Assembly: GCA_020205615.1 (NCBI GenBank)
Contig: CM035162.1
Location: 35,614,479-35,678,478, forward strand
Source: Panax quinquefolius
Taxonomy: Eukaryota > Streptophyta > Magnoliopsida > Apiales > Araliaceae
Direction: 5' to 3'
Length of the DNA: 64,000 nt
The translations under genes and the position numbers were made by a program. This document shows positions 11,972 through 23,829 of this stretch, one piece after another (the first letter of the stretch is position 1; the number at the start of each line of letters is the position of its first letter). The notes beneath the pieces were generated by a model. The model was not told the DNA's origin. It did no database searches and was given only the letters and a program-made list of their open reading frames with translations.

Positions 11972-13019
11972 GACAATGGAGATGATTCCAGTTGTACTTT
12001 ATTTCAATGGCATAATGGGTCGATAAGAACTAATACACCAAATTTGAAGTTACTGGCATATTAGTTCCATCAACTATTTCGTTCAAAGAAATACTAATCA
12101 AAATATGCAGTGCATTACGGCTAGACACAAACGCAACAACATTGTCAATCAAATTTCATATTAGAAGCGACATTCCACCGATCAGTATATCAGATGAAGC
12201 AACCTTACAATTCTTTCTAGAAATGAGTAGAAAATCTGATGAACAAGGTAAATTCCCACTGATTGTGGATATTGAACACAAAATGGAACGCACAACGATC
12301 TTGCATAACTTGAAAAATGTAGAAGAATCTACAATTCACGATGTAATGCCAATCAGATCAACACAAGGGAATTCAGCACTAGTTCCACTAGCAAGCCAAT
12401 CATTCCAATTTGGAACGCAATATGATGATCAGCTTGCAATGGAAATTATTGAACAACAATGAGATAGACAACATGACAAATCATACGCAGAAGAACGATA
12501 TGATGATGTAATATCGGATCCGAATGAACGTGAAGTAAAATTACATCAAACCTACACAGACAAAAAAATCCTCTCACAAGCTATGAGACTGCATTCAATC
12601 AGAAAAAAACAGACAACACAAAGTCCAACGAACAAGTTATAGAAACTTTGTGCTAGTGTGTGTATGCAATGAAAATTGCAAATGGAAGATGAGAGCATCA
12701 AGTTTGAGAAAAACCAGTATGTTCAAGGTGAGAGAATTCAATGATATCCACACTTGTTCGGTCAATGTATTGTTGGGAGACCACAGACAGGCAAATAGTG
12801 AGTTGGTCAGTGAATGCATAATGCAAAAAATAACAAATTTGAAGAAAATATACACACCAACCGATATTGTGGAAGGCATGATGTCAGAATATAATGTGTC
12901 TATCTCTTACCAAAAAGCATGGAGATTGAAGGAGAAAGCATTGGAAAAGGTGAGAGGAAATCCACACGACTACTCACTTATCCCATCATGGTTACACATG
13001 CTGAAGAAAACAAATCCAG
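11972..13019 (+). pseudogene. MULE transposase exon 2, copy B (N-terminal and DNA-binding regions)
   Basis: The exon follows TTGACAG and has an ATG at 11975. The frame is lost at about 12010-12030 (GGCATAATGGG against GGTACATGGGC in copy A). An open stretch from 12142 corresponds to the region after the premature stop of copy A and ends in a TGA at 12460-12462 where copy A has CGA, a C-to-T change. From 12650 the frame is open through the CNENCKWKMRAS zinc-type motif, EFNDIHTC and ECIMQK to NPHDYSLIPSWLHML, ending at a GTAACA donor at 13020. This uninterrupted copy shows where solo LTR 1 entered copy A. No single frame spans the exon. Confidence 0.8.
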
Positions 13020-13039
13020 GTAACACTTTAAAAACATTT

Positions 13040-13326
13040 ATTGGTTTTACAGCATTAGACAGTAACCAATATGATGTTCCACAGTAACCAAGATATCATT
13101 ACATGGTAGAATGTTACTAATGTAAATTGTTTACTGATTAATATTGTATTGGTTACCATAATGCAACATGCTGGTTACTGTATAATGCATTGGTTACCAA
13201 ACATGTGGTTACCAACCATTAGTCAGTAATATTATTCAGTAACCAAAATAGCATTAGTCAGTAACCAATTAAGCATTATACAGTAAACAATAAACTATTA
13301 CACAGTAACCAATACACCTTTAGACA
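13040..13326. repeat. Intron 2 repeats of copy B with an orientation switch
   Basis: The units mostly read CAGTAACC on the plus strand. Between about 13130 and 13220 a short block reads GGTTAC, so two opposed arrays meet. Very similar blocks occur in the ULP1 gene intron at about 53010-53110, 53410-53530 and 53910-54010. Confidence 0.65.
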
Positions 13327-13331
13327 GTATG
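13327..13331 (+). repeat. Target site duplication of the Gypsy element
   Basis: GTATG here and at 42275-42279 are identical and directly abut the TGTGACG and GTGTCACA LTR termini. Confidence 0.85.
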
Positions 13332-16255
13332 TGTGACGAACGAGAATTTTTTAATTAATTTTAATATTTATTGAATTAAATAAATATTTTTTGATGATTT
13401 AATTATTAGATTAAATAATTAATAGGCCTTGATTGTGGTAGATTAATTTAATTATATGTGTTACATTTATTAAATTAATGTAGAGAGTTTTATTATCAAA
13501 GTATGTGATTATGTGAGCTTATTGTATTAAAAGAAATATTTAATAAGCATATTGGTATTTTAATTAATTTAATTATTAATTAGAGAATTAATAATTTGAC
13601 ATTATTTATTAATGAGAAAATTATTTATGTGACTATGTAAATTTATGAGAAATTATTATATTTTATTTAAAATATATTAAATAAAATATTGGATTTATTT
13701 TATCGTGAGTGTGATATTTTCAAACTATATGATAAAGCTTTATTAAATTAAATGACTTTGAATCAATTAAGGGTTGCCAAACAAGGCCCTAGTAGTGGTT
13801 GGATGCAGTTACCCATGTTTGGGTTAACTGACCATTACGCGCATTAGTTCTCTTCTCCCTCTGTTATATTACGTCTTCTTTTATTATTATTATTCTAAGT
13901 CTGGAAAAGCAGAGAGGCAGAGAGAGTTTGAGAACTTTGAGAGAGATTGCGAATACTATGATTAAAGGTGAAGAAGTGTGAGAAATTGGGAATTGTTGTC
14001 ACCCTGTGTAATCTAAGCAGAGTATTCAAGGGTAATCACTTCTTCCCAAATTTTAAAGTTACGTCATTTAGTTTTTATAAAAATGCTTTCATATATTTTG
14101 TAAAATCTCCATAATTGAAAAAGGGTTTGATTATGAGTTTATATATGGGTTAAGATATATCAAATCGTATTTGATTATATATATATTATATGAATTATCA
14201 TGTCATCGGTTTATAACACTATGAATTGCTATTTCAAAATTTACAGAGTTTGGGTTTTGGCCATATGGCCTTATACGTGATATTTCATGTATTGAGCGTA
14301 TATTATCCCTAAATTATACATTAGAGTATGTTGTTATGCATGTTGATACAAAGAGACCAAAGTTTAAATAAACGGATTCTTGTTATAACGAATCCGTAGT
14401 GACAATTTTCATTTTTTTTATTTTCAAAACCTTGAGAACATCAAGAATAAGTGGAAGTAAATGCGTTGATTTTGCAAATTATGTGTTATAAATTGTTAAA
14501 AATCATGCTAGATGGGTTAAGTAATGATTATATATGTATTACAATGATTGGGTAAGTCTAAATTCGTGTAAAAATAACTAATTGGAAGTTATGGCCATAT
14601 TCATGTATAATTTTTACGTGTGATTGATTTTTTGGCCTAATTTGGCCTTGTTATGTTCATGAATCGCAGAATCGCAAAAAGCGCAAAAATGAGCACTGGT
14701 AACCCTAGTCATACGTTACAAGCGTTAATAAACTACATTACCCCTAATAATAAATAAAAATAAATAAATAAATATTCGATGAAAATTATTATTAAAATAT
14801 TTATAAAATAAATTAAATATTTTAATTGAGATATTTATGGAATAAAATAAATATTCGATGAAAATTATTATTAAAATATTTATAAAATAAATTAAATATT
14901 TTAATTGAGATATTATGGAATAAAATAAATATTTGATGAAAATTATTATTAAAATATTTATAAAATAAATTAAATATTTTAATTGAGATATTTATGGAAT
15001 AAAATAAATATTCGATGAAAATTATTATTAAAATATTTATAAAATAAAGTAAATATTTTAATTGAGATGTTTATGGAATAAAATAAATATTCGATGGAAA
15101 TTATTATGAAATAATTTATTCGAGTGTAATAATAGTAGAGAGAATGAAAATATTCTAATTTAATTAAGTAATTAAATTAGAAGGGTAATGATTTGTTAAA
15201 TAAAGAAGAGTTTATATTAAATAATTAAGTGAAAATGTAACTAATGAATGTCGTGAATACATATGGTATGTGTGTAGGATTTGTGATGAGCGGAAGTAGT
15301 AATCGTTTAGCTACGCTTGAGGCAAGTTTCCTAACCTACTTGTCATTATTGTTCAAGTTTATTAATTACCTCGAGTAAATTATCATTATTATTATTCATG
15401 TTCAAATGTTATATTAAAGATTGATTATCTTTTCAAAGCATGATTCAGTTATACAATAATTGTCCTATTGTATACTTCCTGAAATTATTATTCAATTTGA
15501 ATATCATTATTATTGAACCTTATTAGACTAGCGAACCCTTATTGATTCGACTAGTCCATAGTTGATGAACGTTCTAAATTTTTGAACCCTTGATGAATTA
15601 TCCAAACCAAACTTCCTTTGGTGCGGACTCGAATGTCAAACTAAGATGAACAACCCTGCAAAGGGATTTACTTATCGTTAGCGTTAAGATATTAATGCAG
15701 ATGATGTTGATCTAAAGTGAATCCCCTAAGTACATAGTTCAAGGTCTTATGACCTCGTAATTCTTTTGTTTCTTGTTATTCATTCTTGATTCAAAAGTTG
15801 AGCTTTTATTCGGATGATGTCTTTGATTTACTCGCATGTTATTATCATTGTTATTTCATTATTATACTTGTGGGCATTAGTGCTCACTCTTGCTAATAAT
15901 AACATTGCGATTAAGAACGAAAAGAACCGTGAACCTTCCACTAGTAAAGGCAAGGCAAAAGTTAGCAAGTGTTGAAGACTTGTTATTTTATTTGATGATG
16001 TATTTAGGTTAGACTTAAGTTAATGATGTTGTTTAAGACTTAATTGTTTATGATTCCACACACGGATGTTTAAGGTTAGAGTAACTTTGGATTGTATTTA
16101 TTATGTAGTTGATGTAACCCCATAAGGGGGGAGATTTATTATTATTTCTATCCATTGCATGGTTTGCATTTATTATGGGTAGATAGATAGATGATATTTA
16201 TCTGATGAACACCAAATCCCGTGGAATTGAAGTACCTTGATTTGGGGGTGTTACA
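13332..16255 (+). repeat. 5' LTR of the Gypsy element
   Basis: It starts TGTGACGAACGAG and ends TTTGGGGGTGTTACA, about 2.92 kb. It aligns along its whole length with 39305-42274 apart from small indels and repeat-number differences. It includes a 79-bp tandem repeat at 14770-15110. Confidence 0.88.
14770..15110 (+). repeat. 79-bp tandem repeat in the 5' LTR
   Basis: Units starting AAATATTCGATGAAAATTAT begin at 14770, 14849, 14927 and 15006, with a partial one from 15085. The third is one base shorter. The 3' LTR has one unit fewer. Confidence 0.85.
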
Positions 16256-16276
16256 AGTTAGTATCAAAGTCATGAG
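16256..16276 (+). promoter_or_regulatory. Degenerate primer-binding site of the Gypsy element
   Basis: Directly after the 5' LTR, TTAGTATCAAAGTCATGAGG resembles the usual TGGTATCAGAGC complement of initiator methionine tRNA, with several mismatches. Confidence 0.55.
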
Positions 16277-16477
16277 GTTATGAACCTTAGGTGGGGAACA
16301 ACCTTAGGTAGTAGCCTTATAGAAAGAAGATAGTGATGAAAAACTCTTATCGAGTTATAAGAAATGAATTTATGTAATTCATTGAAGATAATAAAAGACC
16401 TTATGTGTTTATGTGTTAAAAGTATGCATTAGATGATACGACTTAGTAACTAAAACTTAAAATTTTGTAGTCGGGGA

Positions 16478-17580
16478 TGTCGAATGTTGGAGAAGCTAGT
16501 CAAGATGGGGAGGAAGAACCCGTGTACCTATAGTGCAAGCAGAGGAGGAGCCCCGAGACATTCATGTCGTTAGGGAGCAGCTGGTACAGAGGGAGTCATC
16601 TCCATTGATCACCGTTGTTGGTCAGGAGCATGAGCCCGAGACTGATCCTGAGGAGGAATTTGTTGAGGAGGAGGAAGAGGAAGAAGAGGAGTTACCACGG
16701 TACAGTTGATCTTTGAGATGTATGACACGTTATCTGACCGTAACGTGGAGTTACGAGACGAGGTCCGAGGATTTGGTGAGCGAGCGATTATTCAAAGATA
16801 TTACTCTAGAAGCGAAGGAGAGAGATTTTGACTCTTCACTCTCGTTGACAAATGTAGAATAGGATTTGGTCCATGAGAAGGGTCAAATGAAGATAAGACC
16901 GAGGAGATAGAAAAAGTCAAGAAGGAACCGAAGGAAACCTCACGAAAAGACCGAACATAGCGAGAAGAGGGATGGGTAAGAGAATCGCGTCGAAATGATC
17001 GTCGCGGAAGATGATAGTCGTGCTGAAAGAAGCGAAGCTTGAAGAGACATATTCTACAATTAATCATGATGGATGAGGCCCAAGATCGAGTTTTGAGGTA
17101 CCCCATTCGGTTCAAGGACTTCCATCGTATATGTTGGATCGCAGGATGATGTCTCTTATCATGGATGAGGGCGTGGCAAGGCTATTCAAAGACCTTGATG
17201 ACGGTGATAGAATTTGTTTAATTATGTTAAAGACTTAATTAGTTTTTATATGTAAATTCGTGCGTGTTTATGAGCGAAAGAATATTTGAATGTTTTAAAT
17301 CACTGTGGATTCTTTATTCGAGATAGTTGATGTAAATAGCGGTTATGCTATCGTTTAATGTTAAAACTTTGATTTGAATGCAAATATATCAAGTTGTTTG
17401 AGATGATGTGTTAAGTGATATGTTAAATTGTTGAGTAATGCCTTAACTATTTAGAAAATAAATAAAGTTCTAATAAAGCGTTTATTTAATGAAAAATGCC
17501 ATGAGGAGAAGACAACAACGTCAACCGGCTCAAGAAGAGTCAACCAAAATAACAATTATGCCGACGCTAATCCCGTGTAG
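16478..17580 (+). pseudogene. 5' part of Gypsy gag, decayed
   Basis: An ATG at 16478 opens a short frame that soon meets a stop. Further on a run of Glu codons (about 16645-16695) indicates an acidic N-terminal region, and the rest is scrambled by stops and indels up to the intact gag core. A minus-strand reading frame at 16801-17115 has no domain and is ignored. The segment probably encoded the gag N-terminus; nothing finer can be supported. Confidence 0.45.
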
Positions 17581-17583
17581 CAG

Positions 17584-18545
17584 TTGGTGAACTTAATGAC
17601 TGGAGCCATGAATAACCAACCTCAAGCTCCACCAAACACAACGTTTAAGGACTTCAAGGCGGTGGGACCGCCAGAGTTCAAAGGTTCCGTGAACCCAATC
17701 GAGGCTCAAACGTGGGTTATGGAAATGGAGAAGGTTTTCGACGTTGCTAGAGTTAGAGAAGACCAGAAGACCGCTTTTACAATGTTTATGCTGAAGTCTG
17801 AGGCTAGCTACTGGTGGCAAGCAAACAAAGTGCGAGGAGGTGAAGGTATAATTACGTGGGAGAGATTTAAAGAGATTTTTTTTGAAATGTATTTCCCAAC
17901 TAGTTCACAAAACCAGATGGAGGTTCAATTTCTAGAGTTGAAGCAGGGAAATATGAGCGTGCCTGACTATGCGGCTAAATTCAACGAATTGGCAAGGTTT
18001 GCCCCGTATCAAGTTCACACGGATGAGAGGAAGGCGAGATTTGTTTGAGCAAAGACTAAAGCCTTGGGTGTTCAAAGAAGGTATCAATGTTTCAATAAAC
18101 ACATTTGCTTTGAGTATTGGAAAAGGCCATCCTCGCTGAAGGAGGAAGCGATGCGGTGACCAAGTAAAATCAAGATCAAAAGAAGAAGAAGAGTGAAGGT
18201 GAAGGAAATAACAAGGTCGATTGGAAGTAGCACGGAGGTGGAAATTTCAATCGAGAAGAAAAGGTGGAACAACGACTCATCATCGGGGAATCAACAAGGT
18301 AGTCGGAAGAAAAAAGAATCGAAGCATGCCCGAGCTTGCGGAAAGCCCATCTGGGAGTTTGTATGAAAGGAAAAAGAGTGTCTTTATAATTGTGGGCGGG
18401 AAGGCTACATAGCACCAAACCGTCCCAAACCGAAAGAAGGGTGCTTATTTTACTTGTGGTTCAAGGACCATCTGCAAGAGATTGTCCCAAGAAGGGATCG
18501 GGAGGGTCAGGATCAGGAGGAAACCGGGAAAATAACAGTGGAAAT
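17584..18545 (+). pseudogene. Gypsy gag core and zinc knuckles, frameshifted
   Basis: From 17596 the frame encodes a classical plant retrotransposon gag domain: FKAVGPPEFKG, WVMEMEKVFDV, TAFTMFMLKSEASYWW, WERFKEIFFEMYFP and FLELKQGNMSVPDYAAKFNEL. In plant Gypsy elements this domain assembles virus-like particles. The frame breaks at about 18045 (TTTGTTTGAGC). Remains of two cysteine-rich knuckles follow at about 18320-18490 in shifting frames. Coding then stops abruptly at 18564, where the plus-strand Copia LTR begins. No protease or RT follows. Confidence 0.8.
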
Positions 18546-18564
18546 GCCTTAACCATCACCGGAC

Positions 18565-20461
18565 TGAAAGTAGTATGCATACAAGTCAATCATGTTTGAT
18601 GATAAAGCATATACTTTGTAAACAATCTTATTTATTTATTAATAAAAATTATTAATTTATTAAAGGCTTTTAATTATCTACATGATGTTGTTTTACAATA
18701 TGTGATAAATTCATAGTTTTAAGCAATGCTTTTAGAATAATGATGATGATCATTCTAATGAGATCTAAATTCTTAGAAAGCTTAAAACTAAAATAGTTCC
18801 CAATCGTTGGATTACTAAATTGGGGATTAGTAAATCCGGATAGATTGGTATATATGTTGCTTGCTCATTGGATGAGGATGATTGATCTCATGATCATTTG
18901 TGTGGAGACACTAAAGCAAGTATGTAGGTGCTTATTAGAGAATAAGTTCATCTTTGAGCGTTGGCTCGCTAAGGAATACCTAATGGAGTTTTATTTGCTG
19001 TCAATAGGAATTCTGTAGTGATAGTAGTCAAGTGATCCTTGGACTTGAGATCATCATAGTATCTTGTGTATGATGAGTTATACTTTGACTTATTCCTTAA
19101 GACCCTTAGGGTATATCAAAGGGTATGCTTGGGTATAATAAGTTATACATGGAGATAATGTATGATCAATAAAGAATCTACCACTTCTAATAAAAGAAGA
19201 GAATGTCCTATGTGATTCGATAAATGACAACCCAAAGTGTCCTTGGCGAAGCGCGTAATGAAATTAGAAAGGAGTTTCTAATTTGCATTATTTGAGTTGT
19301 GCATTTAAGGATCGAAATACAAATAATTAAATAAAATAAGACTTGACAAAGAATTCCATGTCTTATATTTAATTGGGACATTGTATGGTGGAAGATTGAA
19401 TTATGCACGGTAACTATTTACTCAAAGGTTCTTTTATGATTAATGTTGAAATCTATATTATCTGGAAAGTCGTTGATCGCTAGGGAGGCTTATCCCTATT
19501 GTAGAATAAATATTATTTATTTAAATAAATTAATTGTTTAATTTATTTATCTAAATAAGATTAGAATTGTTCTAATTGATTTATTCACAAACCGGGTTTA
19601 ATATGGAGAACCTAAAGGTCATCACACCATAAAAGGAAGAATAATTATTTAAGAAGTTAATGGCATAATCGTAATAATATATTTAAGTATATTTAATTTA
19701 ATCTATGGTGATAGAATAAATTAAATAGCTTAATATTTATTATTTAATATTTTAGAAATATTAAATATAAATTAATAAGAGGAGTCTTATTAATATTATT
19801 ACAATTATTATTATTTTAATTTCTAAAAGAGTTTAGAAATTAATTTAATATAAGTACTCTCATTTATTCCTAATAAGATTAGGAGGTTAAATTAATTAAA
19901 AGAGTTTAATTAATTATCCCTAATAAGATTAGGGAGCCTAATTAATTAAAAGAATTTAATTAATTAAATAAAACTCAATTTCTTAATTGTTAAGGAGTGT
20001 TGCCCACATCAATAAATAAGAGGAGTCTTATTATGGGTGGTGGGGTTGTTGACTTTTTCAACATACGACATAATTCCAATTGTTGGGAGAGAGTACACCT
20101 TTTCTATAGAGATAGAAAAACTAGGGTTTAGCCAACCACCCATCTTCTTGAAATCCTTATTCTTCCTTGGTGGATCACCTCTAGAGGCCAAACGCTTGGG
20201 TGGCTAACGTTGATCAAAGGAAGGAACAAAACCCCGGTGGATTCAAGTTGAACGCGAAAGGATTTGGAGGTGAACTTGTACCTGAGGAAGCTCGATCTTC
20301 AAGGGTATGATTTTATTCTTTATCTTTTCGTTTAATTAATAATTGTGCGTAAAGGGTGATCCGGGTATATGGTTTGTAAATTTTTTTTAAACTCTGATTT
20401 TACACGCTTTCGCATTATTTTTGCAATTTGATTGCGCACATGAATATTACAAAACCTAACA
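18565..20461 (+). repeat. 5' LTR of the plus-strand Copia element
   Basis: About 1.9 kb, TG...CA termini. It is closely similar to 25968-27861 and, inverted, to about 29450-31288 and 36641-38487. Differences are mainly short indels. Confidence 0.88.
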
Positions 20462-20462
20462 G

Positions 20463-20475
20463 TGGAATCAGAGCC
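20463..20475 (+). promoter_or_regulatory. Primer-binding site of the plus-strand Copia element
   Basis: TGGAATCAGAGCC starts one base after the LTR and differs by one base from the TGGTATCAGAGC complementary to initiator methionine tRNA, the usual primer for plant Copia reverse transcription. Confidence 0.8.
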
Positions 20476-22970
20476 AAACCTTTATGCGAATTATTAATTG
20501 TTTAAATTTGATATGTATATTGATATGTGTTTAGAACAATTTTTTGGGCATATATTTATTGTATAAAATTTATTTAAAAAAAAAAAAAATGGATTAAAGT
20601 GAGGCATGCCTTTTAAATGATTATCGTAATCATTAAAGTAATAAGCAAATCAAGGCAATCAAAATAAAATCATGATCGAATCGATTTAACGCTTGACGGA
20701 TATTATCAAGTGCGATCATGTAATCATGATCAAACTTTTACGCATGTAATCATGGCATGATTGGATGATTGGCTAATGATTATCTAATGATTATCTAATG
20801 ATTATATAATGATTATATATATATATATATATAATTCATATAATCATGGCAGGATCATCAAAATTTTTTTTTTGTGAACTTTCGGTTTATATATATATAT
20901 ATATATATATATTAAGATATTTATATAATATATATATATATATATATAATATATATTCTTAATTATTATATAATTAAAATAAAAGTTTATTTTAATTTTA
21001 AAATAAAAGGTTTATTTTAATATTAAAATATAAAGTTTTATTTTAATTTTAAATAATTTTATAATTAAAATAAAAGGTTTATTTTAATCTTAAAATAAAA
21101 GGTTTATTTTAATTTTAAAATTAGAATTTCATGCTAACTAATTAGAGTTGGAATTGGATTCCATGATAACTAATTGGAGTTGAAATTGGATTTCATTTTT
21201 TTATAAAATAAAAGGAGTTTATTTATGAATAGGAAAGAATCCATCTTTCCTTAAATAAAGGAGTTTGTTTAGATATGAAATAAGATTTCATATTATTCAA
21301 AATAAAAGAGTTTATTTGTGAATAGGAAAGAGAATCCTAATTTCCTTACATAAGTTAGAGTTTATTTAAATATGAAATAAGATTTCATATTATTCAAAAT
21401 AAAGGAGTTTATTTGTGAATAGGAAAGAAATATCCGTGTTTCCTTTAATAAAAGATTTTTTTTTTTACATGGAATTGGATTCCATAATTAATTAAAATAA
21501 AAGAGTTTATTTTAATTAAAGATTTTTATTATTACATGGAATTGGATTCCATAATTAATTAAAATAAAAGAGTTTATTTTATTAAATTATTTTGATTAAA
21601 ATAAAATAGTTTATTTTATTCAAAATTGGATAAATTAAAATAAAATAGTTTTATTTTGATTTAAATTTGGATTAAAATAAAGGAGTTTATTTTGATTCAA
21701 AATTAGATTTTATACTAACTAAATTTGCCCATTAAATGATATCAATATATATATTAAATGTTTATTATTCATAAGATGAATGTTATTTATTGATGCATAT
21801 GATGATGTGTATGATAATAAATGGGATTGATTATGGACTATTGACCAATGTGATTGGATTTTATTTTAGTTGGATGCATGAATGTATGGGTTTTATTAAA
21901 TGGGGTCTCATGTACCTCGTCTTCTAAATTTTTCTTAATATAAATTCTATCTCCTCCTATGTACTTCCCTTGATCTTTGATCAAGGTTTCTATTTATTTT
22001 AAATAGTTTTGTAATAGGAATAGTTAGAATTAATTTTGAAAATTGGAGATCAAGGAAGCAAGGAGCGCTTGAAGACCCGTTTGTAATGGAGTCCGGGTTT
22101 AAATGTAATAGTTATATTTAAATATTATTTCTTGCACCCCTAGGGTTTGACCTTTTGGTTCACTTGGTGGCTCTAGTAGACCAAACTAGAATAAAAGTCC
22201 ATAATCAATCCGGGTAGAATATAGTATTCTATATGTGCATGCTTATACTATATATATTATATATTATGCAAACATGCTTGCATGTTAATTAATATATATT
22301 TATATTTTATATATATATGTATGTGTGTGCGCTAAAACAAGATGAGACAAATTAATAACAAACCCCTCAATTTTTATATTAAGTCCTAAGCGTTCAAAGA
22401 TATTTGGAATATCGAACGTCATTAAGCTTTCTAACATGATAAAATTAATAGAGTATTAAATATTTAATATGAGTTTGTTGTGTCACCACAAGGCAAGTAT
22501 TAAGTATTTAAGATGTTAATTTATCACATTTGATGCTTATAAAAAAATTGAACAATATTGTTTTGTTGTGTCACCACAAGGATGATATTTTCTTTTTGAA
22601 TATATGGAGTGCTAGGTTGGACTTAACTTGGATAATTTTGATTCGGATGTGCCACCACTTGATCAAAATAATCTAAGAGGCAAAAGAAAAGGAGTTGCAT
22701 AGTTGATGTAATTGACAAAAGTTGTCTACCTATTTATTTATATATAGTTTGTTGTGTCACCACAAGGCTATATACATTTGAAATGGGATCCTTATTCTCA
22801 CTAGCAAATCTTTAATTAGATTTTGCCAACTATATAAAGTGAGGGTAATATAGTTTGAAGAAAATAGTGGGAGATACCAATTTAAAACAAGACCTAATTT
22901 ATTTTGGTAATTAATAAAAGAATGTATGTTAAAATGTTGTTAATTACAAATTCATTTTACGAGAATTTTA
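20476..22970 (+). other. AT-rich leader of the plus-strand Copia element
   Basis: No coding sequence is visible. The stretch holds (AT)n microsatellites (about 20815-20955) and many TTTATTTTAATTAAAATAAA-like blocks (about 20960-21720). Downstream are three copies of TTGTTGTGTCACCACAAGG (22473-22492, 22562-22581, 22748-22767). The same organisation is inverted in the minus-strand copy at 34340-36627. Confidence 0.6.
22473..22767 (+). repeat. Hairpin-forming leader repeats of the Copia element
   Basis: TTGTTGTGTCACCACAAGG occurs three times, spaced by about 90 and 185 bp, with a weaker fourth (GATGTGCCACCACTTGATC) near 22645. Each copy can pair TTGTG with CACAA around a four-base loop. The repeats are conserved in the minus-strand Copia copy at 34518, 34706 and 34798. 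Confidence 0.7.
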
Positions 22971-22974
22971 CAAT

Positions 22975-23780
22975 GTCTAAAATTACTATCAACTGCGAAG
23001 CATATTAGATGCTAAATTAACGGGCCAAGAATTAAATGGATTGGTTAAGGAATTTGAGAATAGTTCTCATAGTCAAAAAGCTATCTTATGTCCTTAATAT
23101 CGCCTATCTCTGCAATGGTTGCGAATAAATGCCTCTGAGGAAAAGATTGCTACTTTTAAAAGTGGCAAGATGATGCACAGATTATTCGATGCATCATGCT
23201 CACATCCATGAGTAACGAGCTTCAAATCAAGATGAAAAACTATGGATGCTCCTACTATATTCTGCACATCAAGTAGTTGATGGTGAGGAAAGTAGGGCCC
23301 GATTGATATCGAGATATCTAAGGAGCTCTTCCGATCTAGAATGGCCAATGGCACTATAAATGCAGACAAAAGGTTCTTAACATAATCAATTTGATTGATC
23401 AATTAGAGACAATTGGTTTTGTCATGGATGGAGAGTTGAGCCAAGATTTGATCTTGCACTCACTCCCTGGACTCCTTTCACAATTGTTGTGAATTTTTCA
23501 TATGAACAAGCTAGATATCAGCCTCGCTGATTTGCTTAACATATTGAAAAATGTTGAGAGTCACTTTCCAACCAAGAAAGACCAAGTCTTACTGGTAGGG
23601 GCCAAAGGATCTTCTGAAAAGAAGAACGATTCGAAGAAGGTATAAATAGAAAGGGCAAAAACAAAGGATAATAAGAACAAAACTGATACGGATAGCAAAA
23701 GAGTTTGCTTCCACTGCAATAAGCCTGGACACTGGAAAGAAACTGCGAGAAGCATCTTGCAGATGTTAACCAAAGAAGCT
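22975..23780 (+). pseudogene. Copia gag remnant with CCHC zinc knuckle (plus element)
   Basis: Across shifting frames the segment encodes a Copia gag (UBN2-like) pattern: a LVKEFENSSHSQKL stretch, a region like MVANK with ATFK, then SLPGLLSQLL and ILKNVESHFPTKKDQVLLVG, and a knuckle CFHCNKPGHWKETA at about 23705-23750. Gag packages the element's RNA. Several stops and indels break it. The minus-strand copy (about 33500-34330) has the same order. Confidence 0.7.
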
Positions 23781-23829
23781 TAGTGAAGTTTCAGTTACAA
23801 ATACAAATTTGTTCATGATTTAAAATAAA

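Noticed and set aside
16801..17115. Minus-strand reading frame of 104 codons
   Set aside because: It overlaps the decayed gag region on the other strand, has no domain, and is not conserved as a frame; judged chance.
18390..18599. Gly/Ser-rich frame ending at the Copia border
   Set aside because: It is the gag tail in a shifted frame running into the LTR; not a separate gene.
20463..20475. Possible tRNA gene fragment
   Set aside because: Only the 3'-end complement is present and it sits next to an LTR; it is a primer-binding site, not a tRNA gene.
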